32,046 bases of DNA from positions 1 to 32,046 of the forward strand of contig JAUNSN010000013.1 of assembly GCA_030539175.1 (NCBI GenBank), in the 5' to 3' direction. Under the pieces are notes generated by a model that saw only the letters and a program-made list of their open reading frames with translations, was not told where the DNA came from and searched no databases. Position numbers and translations under genes: made by a program. Position 1 is the stretch's first letter; every line of letters starts with the position of its first letter. Below, one piece after another: positions 15,592 through 21,801 of this stretch. This DNA is from a bacterium (GTDB lineage Bacteria > Bacillota_I > Bacilli_A > RF39 > UBA660).

Positions 15592-15684
15592 GTGCAAATA
15601 TTACATACAAAATCAAAAATAATTAATAATCAAGTTGACATTTCTAAGGAAAAATGCTATTCTTTTCCTAGAAAAAGGAAATGA
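15592..15684 (+). CDS. possible 30-residue leader ORF
   Basis: GTG at 15592 has AAAGGAG nine to fifteen bases upstream and opens a 30-codon frame (MQILHTKSKIINNQ...) that ends in TGA at 15682-15684, overlapping the ATG at 15681. It covers the -35 and -10 boxes of the abiE promoter, so it can only be read from an upstream transcript. It may be a small protein or chance; no family is recognised. Confidence 0.2.
   Translation: MQILHTKSKIINNQVDISKEKCYSFPRKRK
15635..15672 (+). promoter_or_regulatory. abiE promoter with overlapping inverted-repeat operator
   Basis: TTGACA (15635-15640), 17 bp, TATTCT (15658-15663) preceded by TGC. TCTAAGGAAAA (15643-15653) and TTTTCCTAGA (15663-15672) form an inverted repeat with one extra base that brackets the -10 box. 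AbiEi antitoxins are known to repress their own promoter through inverted repeats, so this is the likely operator. Confidence 0.65.
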
Positions 15685-15689
15685 TATAT

Positions 15690-16283
15690 ATGAATAATTA
15701 TAATAAAATTATAACTTACGCTAAAGAAAATAATGGATATATTACTACTAAAGAAAGTGAAATTATAAATGTTAATAGTATTTTTTTAAGTAATTTAGTA
15801 AATGATAAAAGATTAGAAAGAGTTGGCCCAGGAATTTATAAATTACCAGAATATCCAATTGATAATTTTTATATCTTATCTAAAAGTAGCAAGAATATGT
15901 GTTATTCTCATGCTACAGCATTATATTTACATAATATGTCTGATAGAATTCCATTAGTTTACGATATCACTGTTCCATATAATTATAGTGGTAATTTATT
16001 GAATAATGAAAATGTATCACTTAGATATGTTAAAGAAGATATTTTTAAGCTAGGTATGACTGATATTAAAACTATCAATAATCTTACAGTTAAGTGTTAT
16101 GATTTAGAAAGAACATTATGTGATATCATTAAGGATAAAAATCGTATGGATAAGGAGATTTATTCTAAAGCTTTAAAGGAATATGCTAGGAAGAAAGACA
16201 AAGATGTTTTGAAATTAATTAAATATTCTAAAAAGTTAGATGTTGAAGAAGAAGTTGTTGAATTAATGGAGGTATTATTATAG
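15690..16283 (+). CDS. AbiEi-family antitoxin / autorepressor
   Basis: 197 residues from ATG 15690, preferred over ATG 15681 because the AAGGAA site sits at 15676-15680, too close to 15681. The N-terminal winged-helix region (about residues 1-55: GYITTKESEIINVNSIFLSNLVNDKRLERVGPGIY in parts) is the AbiEi antitoxin domain, and the middle (CYSHATALYLHNMSDRIPL, then TVPYN) is the conserved AbiEi core. Known homologues bind their own promoter and, together with AbiEii, form type IV toxin-antitoxin systems that stop phage replication by abortive infection. The stop codon touches the next start with no gap, so the pair is translationally coupled. It lies in an insertion unit behind ppdK. Confidence 0.88.
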   Translation: MNNYNKIITYAKENNGYITTKESEIINVNSIFLSNLVNDKRLERVGPGIYKLPEYPIDNFYILSKSSKNMCYSHATALYLHNMSDRIPLVYDITVPYNYSGNLLNNENVSLRYVKEDIFKLGMTDIKTINNLTVKCYDLERTLCDIIKDKNRMDKEIYSKALKEYARKKDKDVLKLIKYSKKLDVEEEVVELMEVLL

Positions 16284-17138
16284 ATGAACTCTGACAAATT
16301 AAATAGTATTATCAAAAAGAAGTCTAATGGTAATAATAATTTAGCACATCATTTTCATCAAATGTTTTTCTTCGAACATGTTTTAATGAGATTAGAAAAA
16401 AGTAAGTATAGGGATAATGTTATTTTAAAGGGTGGTGTTCTACTTTCTTCTATTATTGGAGAGGATTTAAGAACTACTAAAGATATTGATGCTACTTTAA
16501 AAAGTTTACCATTAAATATAAAATCTATTAGAGACATCTTTGAAGAAATATTATTTATTCAAATAGATGATAATGTTAATTTTGAAATAGTTGGTATTAA
16601 GGATATAAGATTAGAAGATGAGTATGGTGGATTTAGAATAAATGTTAATGGTATATTTTATAACATAAAAACCAACTTCTTTATTGAAATAACTACTGGA
16701 GATATTATTACGCCAAGAGAAATTAAATATAAATATAGTTCTATCTTTGAAGATAGAAAAATAAATATTATGGCATATACAATTGAAACTATTATTGCGG
16801 AAAAGTTTGAAAGTATTGTTAGCAAAAATATTACTACCACTAGAGCTAAAGACTTTTATGATTTATATATGTTAATAAAAAAACATAAAAGACAAATTAA
16901 TAATAAAAATTTAGTTAAAGCTATTAAGAATACATTTAATAAAAGAAGTACTGAATTTAATATTGATAATTTTAAGGAAATAGTAGAAATATTAAAAGAT
17001 AGTAATGTTGTTAAAAGAGTATTTACTGATTATCAAAGAAAACTGGAATATACAAAAGAAGTAAGTTTTGATGATACCATTATAGCAATAAATGAAATTA
17101 TTAATATAGTAGAGCAAGAATTAATTGCAATACAGTGA
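16284..17138 (+). CDS. AbiEii/AbiGii-family nucleotidyltransferase toxin
   Basis: 284 residues. The nucleotidyltransferase motif is clear: LKGGVLLSSIIGED (GG at residues 50-51) and then RTTKDIDATLK with the metal-binding Asp67 and Asp69; a third acidic position is in the following strands. The C-terminal part (KFESIVSKNITTTRAKDFYDLYML) is the typical AbiEii segment. Family members are toxins thought to transfer nucleotides to a cellular target, with tRNA shown for some relatives. Start ATG directly follows the AbiEi stop; GGAGG lies about 11 bases upstream. It ends in TGA at 17136-17138, about 150 bp before the right end of the unit. Confidence 0.9.
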   Translation: MNSDKLNSIIKKKSNGNNNLAHHFHQMFFFEHVLMRLEKSKYRDNVILKGGVLLSSIIGEDLRTTKDIDATLKSLPLNIKSIRDIFEEILFIQIDDNVNFEIVGIKDIRLEDEYGGFRINVNGIFYNIKTNFFIEITTGDIITPREIKYKYSSIFEDRKINIMAYTIETIIAEKFESIVSKNITTTRAKDFYDLYMLIKKHKRQINNKNLVKAIKNTFNKRSTEFNIDNFKEIVEILKDSNVVKRVFTDYQRKLEYTKEVSFDDTIIAINEIINIVEQELIAIQ

Positions 17139-17284
17139 CAAACAGTTAAAAAATGATATTATATTATAATAAATCAATACAATATTTTAGTTTTGTCTAA
17201 AATTAGATGTGTACAAGATATTGATAGATAATTAAATTAGTCACAAATTGAAATTAATAGTTGCTAATATATTTTTATTATATT

Positions 17285-17344
17285 AACTACTTACTATTTA
17301 ACAAGTGGTACAAGCTTCTATCAAAACAGTGAGTAGTAAATAAT
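17285..17344 (+). repeat. att-like repeat copy 2 with unit 1 right end
   Basis: Core 17311-17338 differs from copies 1 and 3 by a single base (GCTT instead of GCTG) and continues AATAAT as in copy 1. The 26 bp to its left (ACTACTTACTATTT, then AA.TG..A) align with the left flank of copy 3 (ACTACTCACCATTT...), so they are the conserved right end of the inserted units. The outer inverted repeat is degenerate here (AACTACTTAC against GTGAGTAGTA). Confidence 0.7.
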
Positions 17345-17481
17345 TAAAATAATACCTTTATTCATAAGTGTTATAAGTAAATAAATCAAAAAATTTCAAA
17401 TACTTTAATCAATGTATTTACTAAAAAATAATTCAACGAGAGCATTATTTAATAGATCTATTGCACTGTAATTAATCAAAA

Positions 17482-17517
17482 AGCATACAGGAAAGTATAC
17501 AGGAAAGCGTATAAGAA
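17482..17517 (+). repeat. three tandem 12-bp repeats upstream of the fic promoter
   Basis: AGCATACAGGAA, AGTATACAGGAA and AGCGTATAAGAA follow each other without gaps and end four bases before the -35 box. Regularly spaced boxes like these suggest a regulator binding site, or a recombination accessory site. Confidence 0.5.
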
Positions 17518-17521
17518 ACAA

Positions 17522-17550
17522 TTGACTTTGATTAGTGAAAATAGTATAAT
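17522..17550 (+). promoter_or_regulatory. fic promoter
   Basis: TTGACT (17522-17527), exactly 17 bp, TATAAT (17545-17550). It shows that translation cannot begin at TTG 17522 and favours ATG 17576. Confidence 0.75.
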
Positions 17551-17575
17551 ACAAACAGAAATAAAGGAGATTAAT

Positions 17576-18571
17576 ATGAATAATTATAATCCACCATTTA
17601 CTGTAACAAATCTTATGCTTGAAAGAATTTCTTCTATAATGAAAAAAATTGGAAAGTTAGATAATTATAAAGATTTAAACAAGCTGCCTATTTTAAGAAG
17701 AAATAATAGAATTAAATCAATTCATTCTTCCTTAGCAATTGAAGCCAATTCTTTGTCTTTAAATGAAGTAAAAGATATAATCGATGGTAAATTAGTTGTT
17801 GGACCAAAAAAAGAAATTCAAGAAGTAAAAAATGCTTATAATGCTTATTTGAAAATTAAAGAAGTAAATCCATTTTCTATTAAAGATTTAAAAAAAATAC
17901 ATGGAATAATGACTTACTTAACGGTAAAAGATTCTGGAGAATTTAGAAAAGATAATGAAGGTGTTTTTGATGAGAATGGAACTTGCATTCATATTTGTCC
18001 ATCACCTGAACAGGTAAACAAGTTAATGAAGCAATTATTTGATTGGATGGATAGTAATCAAAAAAATCTTCATCCTTTGATTTTATCTTCAATATTTCAT
18101 TATGAATTTGTGTTCATTCATCCATTTAGTGATGGTAATGGAAGAACTGCTAGAATATGGCAAAATATAATATTATCAAATTGGGAAAGGCTTTTTGAAT
18201 ATATTCCAATTGAAAGTGAAATAAAAAAATATCAACATGACTACTACGAATCCATTAATGAATGTAATTCGAAGGGAGATTCAACTTTGTTTATTGAATT
18301 TATGTTGAAAATGATTGATGAAGTATTAGATGATCTAATGAGTAGTGTTGCAAATCAAATTAATCATGCTAGTCCATATGTAAAGAAACTATTAACTGTT
18401 ATGGAAACAGGAGTAATGTATACAACTAATGAATTAATGGAATTGTTAAAAATGAAATCGAGAATCTCTTTTAGAGAAAATTATTTGATACCAGCAATTG
18501 ATAATGGATTAGTTAAAATGTCATTTCCAGATAGTCCAACAAATAAAAATCAAACATATTATAAAGAATGA
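17576..18571 (+). CDS. Fic-family AMPylator (class II-like)
   Basis: 331 residues from ATG 17576, which follows AAAGGAGA and lies downstream of the promoter. The catalytic loop is IHPFSDGNGRTAR with His182, fitting the consensus HPFxxGNGRxxR of enzymes that transfer AMP from ATP to a protein Ser/Thr/Tyr. An N-terminal helix carries SSLAIEANSL, close to the (S/T)xxxE(G/N) inhibitory motif of class II Fic proteins, with A in place of G/N after the Glu. The region about 270-331 resembles the winged-helix tail of Fic/DOC proteins (TNELMELLKMKSRISFRENYLIPAIDNGLV), probably DNA binding. It is alone in its unit with no separate antitoxin. Targets are unknown; a toxin or defence role is inferred from context. 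Confidence 0.92.
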   Translation: MNNYNPPFTVTNLMLERISSIMKKIGKLDNYKDLNKLPILRRNNRIKSIHSSLAIEANSLSLNEVKDIIDGKLVVGPKKEIQEVKNAYNAYLKIKEVNPFSIKDLKKIHGIMTYLTVKDSGEFRKDNEGVFDENGTCIHICPSPEQVNKLMKQLFDWMDSNQKNLHPLILSSIFHYEFVFIHPFSDGNGRTARIWQNIILSNWERLFEYIPIESEIKKYQHDYYESINECNSKGDSTLFIEFMLKMIDEVLDDLMSSVANQINHASPYVKKLLTVMETGVMYTTNELMELLKMKSRISFRENYLIPAIDNGLVKMSFPDSPTNKNQTYYKE

Positions 18572-18593
18572 TAGTATTTTAGATATTATTATT

Positions 18594-18647
18594 TACTACT
18601 CACCATTTGATAAATGACACAAGCTGCTATCAAAACAGTGAGTAGTA
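18594..18647 (+). repeat. att-like repeat copy 3 with two nested inverted repeats
   Basis: Outer arms TACTACTCAC (18594-18603) and GTGAGTAGTA (18638-18647) are perfect reverse complements. Inner arms TTTGATA (18606-18612) and TATCAAA (18628-18634) are also perfect, with spacers of 2 and 3 bases between inner and outer arms and a 15-base loop. The right-hand half is the core shared with ppdK. The whole could fold as a hairpin with one unpaired base, which is the geometry of a folded recombination site. Confidence 0.7.
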
Positions 18648-18780
18648 GAATAAAGAATATACAGAAAAACATGCATTCATAAGAGAAAAGATAGACAAAT
18701 AAGAATAATATTTTATATAATAAAAAATCAACAAAATCAATAATTGAAGATATATGTAAAGTTAGGATATGATAAATATT

Positions 18781-20106
18781 CTAACTTTTGTTTGTAATAA
18801 TTATTGCTAGTTCCATTCGCGAATGAACGTCATATTTTTTATATATATTCTTTATATGATCATTTACAGTATAATTTGAAATGTTTAGTTTGCTTGCTAT
18901 TTCTTTATTAGAATATCCGTTAATAAGTAATTCTGTTACTTCTATTTCTCTTTTGGAAAGTTTAGTAATTTTTTTTAATAATTTATTTTTGTTAGAATTA
19001 CATAATGATTGTAATTCTAAGTTTGGTTCTATCATTAAATAAATAACTACATTAATTATTGATAAAATTGAATATATTAAATATAAAAAAGTACTACTAA
19101 GTCTAAAGGATTCAACTAAAAGAGAATTAATGATTACTGTTAATAAACAAATGATTACAGTGATAGGTGCGATTAACTTAGAGGGATATTTTGCAAATAA
19201 ATGTGATATTAAAAATGGAGCAACTAATATATTAAATAGCCCAAAGCCTTGAAGAAATAAAGATATATAGTTTGTAATATTGTTAGGTATTAAAAATAAT
19301 ACAAAGCCTATTGAACATATTCCAAAATAATATTTACAAACTTTAAATGGGTTTAATTTATCATTTTTATAAAGGATATAACAAATTAATCCTGATATGA
19401 ATAAACCTAGATATGACATTGATATTCCCCCACCAATACTTTCGGATAAAGTTGCAGTAAACAAAGTGGATAGACAACAAATAATTTGAATAATTATTAA
19501 TCCAATAATATTTTGTTTAGGTGGTATTTTTAATTTATCACTTTTACTTAAAAAAATAGTATTCATCTTAATTGGTAATTTAAATAAAGCAAAAGTTATT
19601 AACAATAAACAAATACTACTAATAGTATTAAACATTATAAAATTAAAAGGAATAATATTATTTTGACAAATAGCAATCATTATACCTGTTATTATAGCCC
19701 CTACTATAGCATCCATTAATGCTGATTTTAAACTGTATAAGTTAATTAATAGACTAGTATTTATACTTATAAAGAAAACACAATTAAAAGTTAAAACATA
19801 ATATAGAATTTTAAATAATAAACTAGGAATATTAAAGAATAAAATAATAGATGCTATCAAAGAAATAAACATTAGTAATCTTCCAACAAATACTGTTTTT
19901 TTAGGAAATAAGTAAATAAATAATATTCCTAAAATATATCCCGTAATAACTAAAAAAATAGAATTATCAAGTACTACTGGTAAAGGATTTGAATTATTTA
20001 TTGTCAATGTTTTTGATGAATAATAAATAATTCCCATTTGCCAAACACTAAATGTTTCAATAAATGCTAATACATAAGTTTTAACATCTAATTTATTGTT
20101 TTTCAT
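18781..20106 (-). CDS. 12-TM membrane protein with LuxR-type HTH domain
   Basis: 441 residues. Twelve hydrophobic helices (about residues 10-370) in an MFS-like arrangement are followed by a cytoplasmic LuxR/GerE helix-turn-helix (about 378-441: KLSKREIEVTELLINGYSNK, IASKLNISNYTVNDHIKNIY). This fusion of a multi-pass membrane domain with a DNA-binding tail is known in gut Actinobacteria and Firmicutes and is thought to couple a membrane signal to transcription. The start codon lies at 20104-20106 with GGTAGTG upstream. It is a single-gene unit on the minus strand facing the fic unit. Its target is not evident, but the lipoprotein and ABC genes to its right, read in the opposite direction, are candidates. 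Confidence 0.85.
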   Translation of the reverse strand: MKNNKLDVKTYVLAFIETFSVWQMGIIYYSSKTLTINNSNPLPVVLDNSIFLVITGYILGILFIYLFPKKTVFVGRLLMFISLIASIILFFNIPSLLFKILYYVLTFNCVFFISINTSLLINLYSLKSALMDAIVGAIITGIMIAICQNNIIPFNFIMFNTISSICLLLITFALFKLPIKMNTIFLSKSDKLKIPPKQNIIGLIIIQIICCLSTLFTATLSESIGGGISMSYLGLFISGLICYILYKNDKLNPFKVCKYYFGICSIGFVLFLIPNNITNYISLFLQGFGLFNILVAPFLISHLFAKYPSKLIAPITVIICLLTVIINSLLVESFRLSSTFLYLIYSILSIINVVIYLMIEPNLELQSLCNSNKNKLLKKITKLSKREIEVTELLINGYSNKEIASKLNISNYTVNDHIKNIYKKYDVHSRMELAIIITNKS

Positions 20107-20211
20107 ATAAATTCACTACCTTTTTATCAAACCCCCTTATTTAAGGGATTTTATTTCATCAACAATTTTTATAAAATTATTATACATAGAGTTGTTTATA
20201 CCATTATATCA

Positions 20212-20539
20212 TCATATGTAAGTTTTTATAAGCAAGTCTTGTTAGAAAGTGGTGATATAGCAAAAAGAACATTAATAGTATGGCTGATTACAGTAGTTAT
20301 ATGTTTAGTACTAATAGAATGAAATTAATAGTATTAAAACTTCAAAAAACAACGATAATTTTAGTTTGGTTGTAGGAAAATATCATGAAGAAATCGGCCA
20401 TTATGAATCAATATAGTGATATTTTGTTTGATGGTAAAGGGTAGAATTAACTGTCAAACAAGAAATACTAAATGCTTATAGTAATTTTAACTATAATAGC
20501 TTTTATGATTTGATGAACGAAACATATCAAGCCATATAA
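20212..20539 (+). pseudogene. decayed small membrane protein gene
   Basis: Frames here join into one degenerate coding sequence. 20212-20320 reads VSFYKQVLLESGDIAKRT and then a hydrophobic helix (LIVWLITVVICLVLIE) up to a TGA; another frame continues INSIKTSKNNDNFSLVVGKY up to a TAG; a third from about 20449 reads VKQEILNAYSNFNYNSFYDL and ends in TAA at 20537-20539. Several stops and shifts separate them and there is no intact start. The family is not recognised. The gap 20107-20568 otherwise holds only a small hairpin (CCCTT/AAGGG near 20145) and a weak ribosome site for the next gene. Confidence 0.45.
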
Positions 20540-20568
20540 TAATTATCTTTAAGAAAGGAACAAACATA

Positions 20569-21036
20569 ATGAAAAAGTTTTTAAAAAGATTTATGACGTT
20601 TGCTTTAGTGTTAACTTTTGTCGTTGCACTTACAGGATGTCAAAAAGAAACAAATACCAGTAAAGGAAATGGTAGTAGTAAAATTAGTGATAGTTGGCCA
20701 ACAGGTGTTAGTTATGTACCTGATATAAAATATGAAGGAAAAGGTTCAATTGTAAAAACAAAAGAAGATACAGAATATGGAAATCAATATATGATTTATA
20801 TTAAAGGTGCTGATTTAGAATCTGCTAATGCTTATGTTGATAAATTATATAGCAATGGATACGAAGTTATGAATATGTTTAGTGATGAAGGGAAGTACTT
20901 ACAACAACCAAAATCTAATAGTTATTTTAAAATGGGCTACGAAAATGAAGATGATGGGATAAGTGTCCAATTGAATTTACATGATAACCAAGAGGATTAT
21001 AATTTAGTAATCACTTGGGCAGATATGAATTCATAA
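20569..21036 (+). CDS. small lipoprotein, first of a related pair
   Basis: 155 residues with a type II signal peptide (MKKFLKRFMTFALVLTFVVA) and lipobox LTGC (Cys24), so it should be displayed on the outer membrane face. The mature part starts with a Ser/Lys/Asn-rich linker and then a small alpha/beta domain (WPTGVSYVPDIKYEGKGS, later YIKGADLESANAYVDKLYSN and LVITWADM). The segment GADLESANAYVDKLYSNGYE matches GAKVEDVVAYVQTLKAKGLK in the next gene, so the two are paralogues. The pattern resembles small clostridial lipoproteins of unknown function. AAAGGA before the ATG. Probably co-transcribed with the next gene. Confidence 0.75.
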   Translation: MKKFLKRFMTFALVLTFVVALTGCQKETNTSKGNGSSKISDSWPTGVSYVPDIKYEGKGSIVKTKEDTEYGNQYMIYIKGADLESANAYVDKLYSNGYEVMNMFSDEGKYLQQPKSNSYFKMGYENEDDGISVQLNLHDNQEDYNLVITWADMNS

Positions 21037-21059
21037 AAAGAAAGGAAATTTAATTAGAA

Positions 21060-21542
21060 ATGAAAAAATATTTAAAAGGAATATTAACAGTTGCATTTAT
21101 ATTTGTAATTGCAACTATATTATCAGGATGCAGTAGTAAGGAAAATGGTGGAGAAAATTCTAATAAAAAATATGATTTTCCTAGTGCAAGTTTTATACCA
21201 AGTGGTATGGAATATACAGGAAGTGGAACAATAATGTATTCTTCAACAAATGAAAAGATTACACCAAAACAAGCAGATGTATATATATCTGGAGCTAAAG
21301 TCGAGGATGTTGTCGCATATGTTCAAACATTAAAGGCAAAAGGACTTAAAAATGCTAATGAATACAAAGAAGAACAAACAGGCTTTAATGAATATGGCTC
21401 ATATTCTTGGATAGGAGTAAACAGTGATAATTCATTTAGTTTAAGTGTTACTTTATCTAGTGAAGAAACAGATTTGAATTTAGTTGAAGGAACGTATAAT
21501 TTATTAATATCTTTATCAGATTCTAATCCTTACGCAGAATAA
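21060..21542 (+). CDS. small lipoprotein, second of a related pair
   Basis: 160 residues with signal peptide and lipobox ILSGC (Cys24). It begins 23 bases after the first lipoprotein with AAAGGAAA upstream. The mature domain (FIPSGMEYTGSGTIMYSS, VYISGAKVEDVVAYVQTLKA) follows the same order as its neighbour, including the GA(K/D)xE helix. The pair lies 259 bp upstream of a MacB-type ABC transporter read in the same direction, which may make them accessory surface proteins for it, but no shared operon is shown. Confidence 0.75.
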   Translation: MKKYLKGILTVAFIFVIATILSGCSSKENGGENSNKKYDFPSASFIPSGMEYTGSGTIMYSSTNEKITPKQADVYISGAKVEDVVAYVQTLKAKGLKNANEYKEEQTGFNEYGSYSWIGVNSDNSFSLSVTLSSEETDLNLVEGTYNLLISLSDSNPYAE

Positions 21543-21695
21543 AAAATAAAAGTTTTTAAAAAGTAAGATAATATAATTAGATTTATATAATATTGTTTAT
21601 ATAAGTCTTTTTATAAATTGATTGTATTTTTTGATAAAAGACGACGTTAGTTATTCTAAAGACGATAAGAAGTTTTAATTATATGAAAAAAGATC

Positions 21696-21750
21696 AAGAC
21701 AAATAAAGGTACTGGAAAGAATTTATTTTCACATTACTTTTATTTGTCTT
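21696..21750. repeat. inverted repeat upstream of the ABC transporter genes
   Basis: 16-bp arms, 21696-21711 and 21735-21750, with one mismatch and 23 bases between. The following TCAGTTT is not a terminator T run. The remaining gap 21543-21801 has no gene. The arms could be an operator or the ends of a lost small element. Confidence 0.45.
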
Positions 21751-21801
21751 TCAGTTTATTTTCACAAATATATTATATTCTAATATCAGAAAGGAGAAAA
21801 A

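Larger units (their letters stand above)
15393..17344 (+). mobile_element. integrated unit 1: AbiE toxin-antitoxin cassette
   Basis: About 1.92 kb bounded by repeat copies 1 and 2 in direct orientation. It starts with AATAAT and ATAAGTGTTTTAAGTAAAT (15437-15455), which unit 2 also has at its left end (17364-17382, one mismatch in 19), and ends with a segment (17285-17338) shared with the right end of unit 2. It carries one functional module, AbiEi/AbiEii, with its own promoter, and no integrase. It is best explained as a small element inserted at the ppdK 3' end by a recombinase acting in trans, though recombination between duplicated gene ends cannot be excluded. Confidence 0.6.
17139..17521 (+). 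other. gap between AbiE and Fic units
   Basis: A 383-bp stretch without a gene. It holds the right end of unit 1 (about 17285-17338), the shared core, the left end of unit 2 (17339-17382), AT-rich filler and the triple 12-bp repeat at 17482-17517 just upstream of the fic promoter. No terminator with a clear T run was found after the AbiEii gene. Confidence 0.6.
17311..18647 (+). mobile_element. integrated unit 2: Fic cassette
   Basis: About 1.31 kb bounded by repeat copies 2 and 3. Left and right ends match those of unit 1 as described there. The only gene is fic with its own promoter and an array of 12-bp repeats ahead of it. No integrase. To the right of copy 3 begins sequence (GAATAAAG...) found at neither other copy and likely the original chromosomal DNA downstream of ppdK. 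Confidence 0.6.

Noticed and set aside
17482-17517. CRISPR-like array
   Set aside because: Three gapless 12-mers without spacers are not a CRISPR array, and no cas gene is present in the window.
17522-17575. Upstream TTG start of Fic
   Set aside because: The frame covers the -35 and -10 boxes of the fic promoter; ATG 17576 has a proper ribosome site.
17285-18647. Classical integron with attC sites
   Set aside because: No GTT-type R boxes and no integron integrase are present, and the shared core is a long 28-bp identity with ppdK. Only the folded geometry is similar.
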